Position numbers and translations under genes: made by a program. The notes under the pieces are model-generated. The model saw nothing but the letters and a program-made list of their open reading frames with translations. It had not been told where the DNA came from and made no database searches. From an uncultured bacterium (GTDB taxonomy: Bacteria > Actinomycetota > Coriobacteriia > Coriobacteriales > Coriobacteriaceae), in the NCBI GenBank assembly GCA_905214525.1, contig CAJMMN010000006.1, forward strand, positions 45,381-109,380: a stretch of 64,000 bases of DNA, in the 5' to 3' direction. Shown piece after piece: positions 26,597 through 33,828 of the stretch (positions are counted from its first letter, which is position 1; each line of letters opens with the position of its first letter).

Positions 26597-27439
26597 ATGT
26601 CCGCCCGTAAAGCTCGCACGGAGGCGGCCGCCGCTGGCGCCGCCCCCGTTGACTCTGAGGAGAAGGACGTGAAGATTCCCGTAGAGGCCGTTGACGATAC
26701 CGAGGCCAACGAGGCCCCGGCCGCCGAGGCTGCCGAGAACCAGGTAGAGGATTCCAACAAGGAGGCGACGATGACCGAGGACGAGATGGTGGAAGCCGCT
26801 ATCCGCGCCGGTGAAGAAGCCGCCGACAACGACTTTAAGCTCAAGTTCGAGCAGGCTCAGAAAGAGCTTGCCGACGTGCGCAATGAGCTCGATGCTGCGG
26901 CAGAGGCTCAGAAGGCCGCCGAGGACAAGGCGAAGGACGCCACCGAGCGCACCGCCCGTCTGCAGGCCGACTGGGAGAACTTCCGTCGCCGCACCGCCAA
27001 CGAGCGCATCGCCGAGCGCGAGCGCGCGACCGAGAAGCTCGTTACTGCGTTGCTGCCGGTGGTTGACGATATCGAGCGTGCGATCGACCATGCCCGTAGC
27101 CAGGAACTTGCCGACGACTTTAAGCAGTTCGTCGACGGCGTCGACGCGGTGCATGCCAAGCTGCTCGATGTGTTTGCTCACGAGGGCGTTGAGCCCATCG
27201 ACCCCAAGGGCGAGGCGTTCGATCCGCTCGAGCACCAGGCCGTGGGGCGTGTCGAGGACGCATCGCAGTACGACGAGACCGTCAACGACGTGTACCAGAA
27301 GGGCTACCGCATGGCGGACCGCATCCTGCGTTCCGCGATGGTGACGGTGACCTACGGTGGCGAGAAGCGCCCCGCACCGGAGCCCGAAGCGGCGCCCGAG
27401 GATGCCGCGGCCGATACGGCCGAGAGCACCGAGGAGTAA
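26597..27439 (+). CDS. grpE: Nucleotide exchange factor GrpE
   Basis: 280 residues. A long acidic, Ala/Glu-rich disordered N-terminus (about 1-90) precedes the coiled coil and the GrpE core: RLQADWENFRRRTANERIAE, LLPVVDDIERAI, and the C-terminal VGRVEDASQYDETVNDVYQKGYRMADRILRSAMVTV. It releases ADP from DnaK. The extension makes it longer than the usual ~190 residues; an internal ATG at 26771 would give about 222 residues but has no strong ribosome binding site. It starts two bases after the dnaK stop. Confidence 0.96.
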   Translation: MSARKARTEAAAAGAAPVDSEEKDVKIPVEAVDDTEANEAPAAEAAENQVEDSNKEATMTEDEMVEAAIRAGEEAADNDFKLKFEQAQKELADVRNELDAAAEAQKAAEDKAKDATERTARLQADWENFRRRTANERIAERERATEKLVTALLPVVDDIERAIDHARSQELADDFKQFVDGVDAVHAKLLDVFAHEGVEPIDPKGEAFDPLEHQAVGRVEDASQYDETVNDVYQKGYRMADRILRSAMVTVTYGGEKRPAPEPEAAPEDAAADTAESTEE

Positions 27440-27446
27440 TTGAGAA

Positions 27447-27476
27447 GGGCCCCGGGGCAACACCCGGGGCCCTTTC
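27447..27476 (+). terminator. Strong hairpin between grpE and dnaJ (partial terminator)
   Basis: GGGCCCCGGG (27447-27456) pairs with CCCGGGGCCC (27463-27472), then TTTCT. A second perfect hairpin, CCGCCGTCC with GGACGGCGG (27504-27524), follows before the dnaJ ribosome binding site. Together they could reduce dnaJ-hspR expression relative to dnaK-grpE or act as processing sites. Confidence 0.6.
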
Positions 27477-27546
27477 TGGCCTAGTGCCATATGAAAGCAT
27501 GAGCCGCCGTCCGCTGGACGGCGGATGAAACAGGAGAGGAGCTACG

Positions 27547-28512
27547 ATGGCTGCAGGCAAAACCTTCTATGACATCCTGGGCGTATCCAAGAGCGCCTCC
27601 GACAAAGAGATCAAGAGCGCGTTTCGCAAGCTCGCGCAAAAATATCACCCCGATGCCGGCGGTGACGAGGCCAAGTTTAAGGAGATCAGCGAGGCCTACG
27701 AGACGCTTTCGGACGAGAAGAAGCGCAAAGAGTACGACCAGATGCTCATGTTCGGCGGCATGCCGGGCGCAGGCGGCGCGTATGGCGGCGGCTACGGTGC
27801 CGGCGCGGGCGCCAGCGGCTGGGGTGACATCTTCGACAGCATCTTTAGCGGCAACGGCGCTTGGGGCAGCGATTGGGGCTCGGGCTTTGCCGGGGCTGCG
27901 GGTGCTGCCGGTGCCGGCGCGGGTCGCAGCCGCGCGCGCAAGGGCGGCGACCTGTCGCTGACCGTCGACGTAACGGCCGAGGACGCGTTTCGCGGCGTGA
28001 CGCACAAGGTCACCTACCGCATCCCCTCGACGGGCGAGCAGCAGACCATCACGGTCTCGGTGCCTGCGGGCGCGGTCGACGGCGGCAAGCTGCGCTACAA
28101 GCGCCGTGGCGAGTACGGCGTTGCCGGCGGCGAGCGCGGCGACCTGGTCGTGACCACGCACGTGGAGGAGCATCCGCTGTTTAAGCGCAAGGGCGCCGAT
28201 GTGACCATGGAGGTGCCGATCTCGGTCTACGAGGCGGCGCTCGGCTGCACGGTGGATGTGCCCACGCCCGGCGGCGCGACGGTTCGTCTGAAGGTGCCCG
28301 CTGGCACCCAGACGGGCAAGAAGTTCCGCTTTAAGGAGATGGGTGCGCCCGACGTTAAGCATCGCGGCCGCACGGGTGCGCTGCTCGTCGAGATCAAGGT
28401 GCAGGTCCCCACGAACCTGTCCGACGACGAGCGCGATGCCATGACTAAGTTGCGCGAGGCCGACACGCGCGACTATCGCGAGAAGGTCAACCGTTACAAG
28501 GCGACGTACTAG
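27547..28512 (+). CDS. dnaJ: DnaJ/CbpA-type J-domain chaperone lacking the zinc finger
   Basis: 321 residues with AGGAGAGGAG upstream. J domain (3-70) with HPD in QKYHPDAGG, then a Gly/Phe/Ala-rich linker (80-140), then two C-terminal beta domains (GGDLSLTVDVTAEDAFRGVTHKV to LLVEIKVQVPTNL). The four CxxCxGxG zinc-binding motifs of type I DnaJ are absent, so it is a type II/CbpA-like J protein although it occupies the dnaJ position in the operon. It stimulates the DnaK ATPase and delivers substrate. A classical DnaJ may exist elsewhere in the genome. Confidence 0.93.
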   Translation: MAAGKTFYDILGVSKSASDKEIKSAFRKLAQKYHPDAGGDEAKFKEISEAYETLSDEKKRKEYDQMLMFGGMPGAGGAYGGGYGAGAGASGWGDIFDSIFSGNGAWGSDWGSGFAGAAGAAGAGAGRSRARKGGDLSLTVDVTAEDAFRGVTHKVTYRIPSTGEQQTITVSVPAGAVDGGKLRYKRRGEYGVAGGERGDLVVTTHVEEHPLFKRKGADVTMEVPISVYEAALGCTVDVPTPGGATVRLKVPAGTQTGKKFRFKEMGAPDVKHRGRTGALLVEIKVQVPTNLSDDERDAMTKLREADTRDYREKVNRYKATY

Positions 28513-28584
28513 GAAGGTCGCGGCGCGCGCCCGCGCCCGCGGGCTTATGATGGACGATAACGAGACGGAAAGGGGTCAGGTAGC

Positions 28585-29001
28585 ATGGCCGAGGACAATA
28601 GGAACAAACCGCTGTACATGATCAGCGTGGCGGCCGAGTTGACCGGCATGCATCCGCAGACTCTGCGCGTCTACGAGTCTAAGGGCCTGGTGAACCCCCA
28701 GCGCTCGGGCGGTAACACGCGCCTGTATTCGCGTGCCGATATCGAGCGTCTGGAGCTCATCAACCAGCTGACTGACGAGGGTATCAACCTTGCCGGCGTG
28801 GTGCGCATTCTCGATATGAAGGAGCGTGCCGAGGAGCGCGAGCGCGAGAACGAGAAGCTCCGCGCTCGCGTGCGCCAGCTCGAGGATGAGCTGCACGAGT
28901 ACAAGATGCAGAAGAAGATCACCGCCCTGGCCCCGCGCGATGGCTCGGTTAACCCCGAGCAAGTCATGCGCAAGCTACTGGGCGCCGGCGGAGATCTCTA
29001 G
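28585..29001 (+). CDS. hspR: Heat-shock repressor HspR (MerR family)
   Basis: 138 residues. MerR-type helix-turn-helix starts PLYMISVAAELTGMHPQTLRVYESKGLVNPQRSGGNTRLYS, the HspR pattern, followed by a coiled coil (KERAEERERENEKLRARVRQLEDELHEY). In Streptomyces and relatives HspR, assisted by DnaK, represses dnaK and clpB. The operon position and the shared 27-bp motif at dnaK and clpB fit the same circuit here. A family A element begins two bases after its stop. Confidence 0.93.
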   Translation: MAEDNRNKPLYMISVAAELTGMHPQTLRVYESKGLVNPQRSGGNTRLYSRADIERLELINQLTDEGINLAGVVRILDMKERAEERERENEKLRARVRQLEDELHEYKMQKKITALAPRDGSVNPEQVMRKLLGAGGDL

Positions 29002-29002
29002 G

Positions 29003-29172
29003 TTCCGCCGTTCTGACGAACGGCGGACCAGTTGACGCTGCGCGCCGTCCAGAGCGACAATTTGTCATTCAAAGGGCAAGGCATGACCAGAAGGTCTATG
29101 CCTTGCCTTTTTCATGCCAACTTGTTCGCTCTGGACGGCGCTCGCTGTCCGTCCTCTGCCTGCGGCGTTGCC
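29003..29172 (+). ncRNA. Three-stem structured repeat, family A copy 2
   Basis: Stem 1 CCGCCGTTC (29005-29013) with GAACGGCGG (29018-29026). Stem 2 TCCAGAGCGA (29048-29057) with TCGCTCTGGA (29126-29135). Stem 3 AAGGCAAGGCAT with ATGCCTTGCCTT followed by Ts. Compared with copy 1, stem 2 changes GAC to AGC on one side and GTC to GCT on the other, keeping pairing. It could double as the hspR terminator. Confidence 0.65.
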
Positions 29173-29198
29173 TTGCTCCGGATGCGGTAGGGTAGTCA

Positions 29199-29238
29199 TT
29201 GGGGACGTTCTTAAATGACTAGTCGAAAGGGACGCTCT
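29199..29238 (+). repeat. GGGGACGTTC repeat, family B copy 2
   Basis: TTGGGGACGTTCTT, a loop containing GACTAGTCGAAA, and a decayed right arm (GGGACGCTCTT). It matches 45537-45580 and directly follows family A copy 2. Confidence 0.6.
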
Positions 29239-29394
29239 TGCACAAAATCTTCCGGCCCTCGACCGGCACGTCCTTTACTTTACCTAGATAAAGTGAACGT
29301 GCAGATTCGTAACCCACTCGCAACCGTTCTATGGCACGATATTGAACGAATGTATGCTATGCGCCCAAATCTTTTGGGCAGAGTGGGAGACAGT

Positions 29395-31695
29395 ATGGTC
29401 AAGCTGTACGAGGACGGCATCTACCTGCGCGGCGGCAGCGAGGTTGTGCCTGCGGCCGAGGCTGCCGAGCGCGGTATTACGCAGACACCCGAGGATGCCA
29501 AGCGCGGCACCATCGCGTATTCGATCCTCCAGGCACACAATACGTCGGGCGACCCCGAGGCACTCAAGATTCGCTTCGATGCCATGGCGAGCCACGACAT
29601 CACCTTTGTCGGCATCATCCAGACGGCGCGCGCTTCGGGCATGGAGCAGTTCCCGCTGCCTTACGTGCTCACCAACTGCCATAACTCGCTGTGCGCCGTG
29701 GGCGGCACCATCAATGAGGACGACCACGTCTTTGGCCTTTCCGCAGCCAAGAAGTACGGCGGCATCTTCGTTCCGCCGCACATCGCCGTCATCCACTCCT
29801 TTATGCGCGAGAACTTCGCCGGTTGCGGCAAGATGATCCTGGGTTCCGACTCGCACACCCGCTATGGTGCCCTGGGTACCATAGCCGTGGGCGAGGGCGG
29901 CGGCGAGTTGGCAAAGCAGCTGCTGCGCGACACCTACGATGTCGCCTATCCCGGCGTCGTGGCCATCTACCTCACGGGCGCCCCGCGCCCCGGCGTCGGC
30001 CCGCACGACGTGGCGCTCGCCATCATTCGCGCCGTCTTTGCCAAGGGCTACGTCAAGAACAATGTCATGGAGTTTGTGGGCCCGGGCATCGCGAGCATGA
30101 CGACCGACTACCGCAACGGCGTTGACGTCATGACCACCGAGACCACCTGCCTGTCGAGCATCTGGGCCACCGACGAGGACACGCACGCGTTTTTGACCAT
30201 GCACGGCCGCGGCGACGACTATCGCGAGCTCAAGCCCGCCGATGTCGCCTACTACGACGGTTGCGTCGAGGTCGACCTGTCGAGCATCAAGCCCATGATC
30301 GCACTGCCGTTCCATCCTTCCAACGGCTTTGAGATCGACGAGCTCAACGAGAACCTCGAGGACATCCTGCACGAGGTGGAGCTCGAGGCCGCCAAGATCG
30401 GCGAGGGCAAGACGCACTTTAGCCTGCTCGACAAGATCGTCGACGGCAAGCTGCACGTGCAGCAGGGCGTTATCGCCGGCTGCTCGGGCGGCAACTATGA
30501 CTCCGTGGTCCAGGCTGCCCGCGTGCTCAAGGGCGCCAATACCGGCTGCGGCGAGTTCTCGCTGTCGGTCTATCCCACGAGCCAGCCCGTGGCGCTCGAA
30601 CTTACACGCCGCGGCTACATCTACGACCTCATGGAGGCCGGCGCAATCGTGCGCACGGCATTCTGCGGCCCGTGCTTCGGCGCCGGCGACACGCCCGCCA
30701 ACAACGGCCTTTCGATCCGTCACACCACGCGCAACTTCCCCAACCGCGAGGGTTCCAAGCCGGGTAATGGCCAGCTGAGCGCCGTGGCCCTGATGGACGC
30801 CCGCTCCATTGCGGCAACGGCTGCCAACGGCGGCGTCCTGACGCCGGCGACCGACCTGCCCGAGGACACTTGGGACGAGGCCTGCGAGTACACCTTTGAC
30901 GACGCGCCGTACAAGAAGCGCGTGTACTGGGGCTTTGGCAAGGCGGAGCCTGCCGACGAGCTGGTCGAAGGCCCCAACATCAAGCCGTGGCCCGCGATGG
31001 AGCCGCTCGGCGACGACATCCTGCTCAAGGTTTGCTCCAAGATCATGGACCCGGTCACCACGACCGACGAGCTCATTCCCTCGGGCGAGACGAGCTCCTT
31101 CCGCTCCAACCCGCTGGGCCTGGCTGAGTTTACGCTGAGCCGCCGCGACCCGGCCTACGTGGGTCGCTCCAAGGAGGTCGACGCTGTGGAGAAGCGTCGC
31201 GTTGCCGGCGAGTCCGCGGGCGACCTGGCGGCGTTCGATGCCGAGCTTGCCGGTGTGTTTGAGGCGCTGGCCGGCGCGGGTGTCGCGGCCGATGCCAAGG
31301 CGACCGAGTTCGGTTCCATGATTTACGCCAAGAAGCCTGGCGACGGCAGCGCCCGCGAGCAGGCCGCGAGCTGCCAGCGCGTAATTGGCGGCCTGGCCAA
31401 CATCGTCCACGAGTACGCCACCAAGCGCTATCGCTCCAACGTGATGAACTGGGGCATGGTGCCCTTCCAGATGGAGGCCGAGCCCAACTTTGAGGTGGGC
31501 GATTACGTCTTTGTGCCGGGTATCCGTGCCGCGCTCGATGGCGACCTGAAGGACATCGCCGCCTACGTGGTGCGCGCCGATGGTGCGGTCGATCAGATTG
31601 AGCTCTACATTGCCGATATGACGGCAGAGGAGCGTGCCATCGTCAAGGCCGGCTGCCTGATCAACTACAACAAGTTCAAGGCCGCTGCCGAGTAG
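29395..31695 (+). CDS. Aconitase-family hydratase
   Basis: 766 residues from ATG 29395, chosen because GTGGGAGA lies 5 to 12 bases upstream and family members start MVKLYEDGIYL. An aconitase-superfamily [4Fe-4S] dehydratase: ITFVGIIQTARASG, GSDSHTRYGALGTIAVGEGGGELAKQ, MEFVGPG, VIAGCSGGNYDS and GPCFGAGDTPANN supply the cluster cysteines and active-site residues; a swivel-type C-terminal domain follows (RSNVMNWGMVPF). It may be a true aconitase of an incomplete TCA cycle or a related hydratase; these long forms are usually just called hydratase. It stands alone behind a family B repeat. Confidence 0.9.
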   Translation: MVKLYEDGIYLRGGSEVVPAAEAAERGITQTPEDAKRGTIAYSILQAHNTSGDPEALKIRFDAMASHDITFVGIIQTARASGMEQFPLPYVLTNCHNSLCAVGGTINEDDHVFGLSAAKKYGGIFVPPHIAVIHSFMRENFAGCGKMILGSDSHTRYGALGTIAVGEGGGELAKQLLRDTYDVAYPGVVAIYLTGAPRPGVGPHDVALAIIRAVFAKGYVKNNVMEFVGPGIASMTTDYRNGVDVMTTETTCLSSIWATDEDTHAFLTMHGRGDDYRELKPADVAYYDGCVEVDLSSIKPMIALPFHPSNGFEIDELNENLEDILHEVELEAAKIGEGKTHFSLLDKIVDGKLHVQQGVIAGCSGGNYDSVVQAARVLKGANTGCGEFSLSVYPTSQPVALELTRRGYIYDLMEAGAIVRTAFCGPCFGAGDTPANNGLSIRHTTRNFPNREGSKPGNGQLSAVALMDARSIAATAANGGVLTPATDLPEDTWDEACEYTFDDAPYKKRVYWGFGKAEPADELVEGPNIKPWPAMEPLGDDILLKVCSKIMDPVTTTDELIPSGETSSFRSNPLGLAEFTLSRRDPAYVGRSKEVDAVEKRRVAGESAGDLAAFDAELAGVFEALAGAGVAADAKATEFGSMIYAKKPGDGSAREQAASCQRVIGGLANIVHEYATKRYRSNVMNWGMVPFQMEAEPNFEVGDYVFVPGIRAALDGDLKDIAAYVVRADGAVDQIELYIADMTAEERAIVKAGCLINYNKFKAAAE

Positions 31696-31710
31696 CGCAC
31701 TTAATTGTCC

Positions 31711-31784
31711 GCCCGGGGCTTACCCTTTCCCGCCCGCTCACGCGCTTCGCGAGGGCCGCGTTCGGGAAAGGGTAAGCCCCGGGC
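31711..31784. repeat. Perfect 22-bp inverted repeat after the hydratase gene
   Basis: Arms at 31711-31732 and 31763-31784 (GCCCGGGGCTTACCC.. and its complement) around a 30-base loop, 15 bases after the stop. It may terminate transcription, although no T run follows. Confidence 0.6.
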
Positions 31785-31878
31785 TACATTTCTGCGTTCT
31801 CGTTGGGTCTTGAGGGACGCTAATAAATAGACTTGCTTGATGCCGCCTCTGTTATCGGGGCGGCTTCTTTTTGTTGAA

Positions 31879-31914
31879 AACCACCACAAAGGGGGCAGGC
31901 ACCTTTGTGGTGGT
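31879..31914. repeat. CCACCACAAAGG palindrome, family F copy 1
   Basis: AACCACCACAAAGG, an 8-base loop, then ACCTTTGTGGTGGT. Copies 2 (32746-32781) and 3 (33551-33586) are in the opposite orientation, judged from the asymmetric loop GTGCCTGTC. Confidence 0.75.
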
Positions 31915-31967
31915 GGGGACGAGCTCGATGCTGTTGTGATCGTTGAGCGGCATGTTAATGGGCGGCT

Positions 31968-32636
31968 CTACAGAATTTCATCTGGGCTGGCGGGTTTGGT
32001 TGTTTTGGGGATGCCGAGTTTGGATGACGCGAAATCGTCAACATTGTCCTTAATTCCGTCTTTGGTGTAGACAGTGACCATATAGGTGCTGTGTCCGAAT
32101 TCGCCCTTGTCGCGTGTTGCCCAGGCATCCCAGTAGGCGGCCCCGTTTCGCCCTTTGATTTTTCCGACACGGCGGAGTTCTGTTCGCTTTAATTTCTGGT
32201 TGCTATAGATGGTTCGACCGGCCTCCTCGGTGAGCCCGCACTGTCCAAGCATCTTGTCGAGGACTTGGTTCATGTGGCGCTCATCGGTGTTTGGTGCGTA
32301 GTCGTAGGCGAGGGTGATGAAGTCGAGTGGCTGGTCGTCGATTAGATAGTTTAGCGTCTGAGGTCCAAGGCAGAAATAGGGGGAGCATCCGTCGATCTGA
32401 CCGAGCAGTGGCAACTTTGACTGCCAACTTCCGGTGGGAATTCCATCTTCGTAAAACACGCCGCGACAGATAAAGGAGAGCGAGGTGGCACGCGAGCCGG
32501 CGTCGACCATTCCGCATAAATCGAAGGGCGAGGTGATACCAAGGGAAAAGGGCGTGATGACGATAAGGAAGAGCATCACGATGGGTATGGCGAGAATGGC
32601 GATGACGTTGCGACCGGTGGAATGAGGCGGCTTCAT
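31968..32636 (-). CDS. Membrane-anchored protein of unknown function
   Basis: 222 residues from ATG 32636, preceded by GAGGAG. One N-terminal hydrophobic segment (NVIAILAIPIVMLFLIVITPF) anchors it; the rest, about 190 residues, should lie outside and has several cysteines (FDLCGMV, SFICRGV, GCSPYFCLG, GQCGLT) that could form disulfides. I recognise no family. It is divergent from a second anchored protein at 32832, and the pair is bracketed and separated by three family F palindromes. Confidence 0.75.
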   Translation of the reverse strand: MKPPHSTGRNVIAILAIPIVMLFLIVITPFSLGITSPFDLCGMVDAGSRATSLSFICRGVFYEDGIPTGSWQSKLPLLGQIDGCSPYFCLGPQTLNYLIDDQPLDFITLAYDYAPNTDERHMNQVLDKMLGQCGLTEEAGRTIYSNQKLKRTELRRVGKIKGRNGAAYWDAWATRDKGEFGHSTYMVTVYTKDGIKDNVDDFASSKLGIPKTTKPASPDEIL

Positions 32637-32745
32637 ATGCGCTCCTCGAGACAAAGATCTGTTGAGGATAGGCAGAAATGGATATGTTCAGAGAGCAATT
32701 CAAGTTTAATCTCATTGCGCGAGATGGTCGACCGTTAGCGTCGAA

Positions 32746-32781
32746 AACCACCACAAAGGTGCCTGTCCCCTTTGTGGTGGT
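32746..32781. repeat. CCACCACAAAGG palindrome, family F copy 2
   Basis: AACCACCACAAAGG, loop TGCCTGTC, CCCTTTGTGGTGGT, placed between the two divergent genes at 32636 and 32832. Confidence 0.75.
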
Positions 32782-32831
32782 GAGGAGCGCGCGGCTTCTT
32801 TTGGTAATAGTGTTAGCTGGCGGTATCATTA

Positions 32832-33542
32832 GTGCAGGTGGCGAAGGTTTGCATTGTGGGGTGTTTTGCCGTGAGCCGTTCTGCCCGTATTGGATTGATT
32901 GTCTTGGCGCTTGCGATCGCTGTGGTTGGCGCGGGCGCTGTCGGTATGGCATTTCTACCTGCTGCGGTGACGGAGCCGGTGGTCAAGCCTGTGACTCAAT
33001 CTGTCGAACTTCTGACCGGCGACGACAAGCCCGAGACCATTACCGTTGATTTTGATGAGCAGCCGGCTGTGCTGGGTATTAGCAATTATCCGCGTATTCA
33101 GCTTGGGGCCATGCGCTATACCACGGATACAAGCCTGATCGATAGGGCGTCCGAGCTACTCAAGGGCAAAACATTTAAGCGTTGGTACGGATATGCGTCC
33201 TATCGGGCAAAAGCGAACGACATGGTTGGCGGATGCCACTCGTCCATCGAGCTGGACACTGCAAACGGCGCAAAGTTATGTGATGTCTCGTACGATCCGG
33301 GCTACGAGGGCAATGAGGGTCCGGGCATCTACATCATGGACGGCGATGTCGCCTATGTCATGGAGGGCGACCAGACCGAGCTCAACGATTTTATGGGTCA
33401 GTGTATCCAAGATGCCTATAAACAGACCTGCTTGCCTGACCCGCAGACTGCACGCGATAGTGGGTCTGCCCGTACATGGCTGTTCGAGGATGAGATGCCC
33501 TGGACCGTCGAATCGGGAAGTACGGGTTCGGCGAAGGAGTAG
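32832..33542 (+). CDS. Membrane-anchored protein of unknown function
   Basis: Up to 236 residues from GTG 32832; a GTG at 32871 (SRSARIGLIV..) is an equally good start and leaves the anchor whole. One transmembrane segment (IGLIVLALAIAVVGAGAVGMAFL) is followed by an extracellular domain of about 180 residues with four cysteines (GGCHSS, AKLCDV, GQCIQD, QTCLPD). No family recognised. It shares layout (single anchor, cysteine-bearing ectodomain, similar length) with its divergent neighbour, but I see no clear sequence homology. Confidence 0.7.
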   Translation: MQVAKVCIVGCFAVSRSARIGLIVLALAIAVVGAGAVGMAFLPAAVTEPVVKPVTQSVELLTGDDKPETITVDFDEQPAVLGISNYPRIQLGAMRYTTDTSLIDRASELLKGKTFKRWYGYASYRAKANDMVGGCHSSIELDTANGAKLCDVSYDPGYEGNEGPGIYIMDGDVAYVMEGDQTELNDFMGQCIQDAYKQTCLPDPQTARDSGSARTWLFEDEMPWTVESGSTGSAKE

Positions 33543-33550
33543 AGACCGCG

Positions 33551-33586
33551 ACCACCACAAAGGTGCCTGTCCTCTTTGTGGTGGTT
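33551..33586. repeat. CCACCACAAAGG palindrome, family F copy 3
   Basis: ACCACCACAAAGG, loop TGCCTGTCC, TCTTTGTGGTGGT, 8 bases after the stop of the gene ending at 33542. Confidence 0.75.
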
Positions 33587-33594
33587 TTCGGTCT

Positions 33595-33651
33595 GTCTCG
33601 ATCTGTAACATCTAGGATCAAAAATGGCTGCTAGATGTTACAGATCGAGAC
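33595..33651. repeat. Perfect 21-bp inverted repeat upstream of clpB
   Basis: Arms 33595-33615 and 33631-33651 (GTCTCGATCTGTAACATC.. and its complement) with a 15-base loop. It directly follows family F copy 3. No second copy in the window. Confidence 0.65.
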
Positions 33652-33712
33652 GGTAGCGCGCCTGGGCAGCGGCGGGCTGACATCTCAGTACCCTATCCGT
33701 AATTCACTCAGA

Positions 33713-33739
33713 AAATCTTATATATAGAGACTTAGATTT
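33713..33739 (+). promoter_or_regulatory. Candidate HspR operator upstream of clpB
   Basis: AAATCTTATAT-N5-GACTTAGATTT, the same 27-bp footprint as at dnaK (24566). A further TATAAGAT half-like motif follows at about 33743. It lies 90 bases before the clpB start. Confidence 0.6.
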
Positions 33740-33828
33740 GTGTATAAGATCGCGTAAAGCTGGCAACAATACTTCTCGAACAACGTGAAGCCGCCCCGTA
33801 GGGCGGCCGCCCCAAGAGAGGTGATTCC

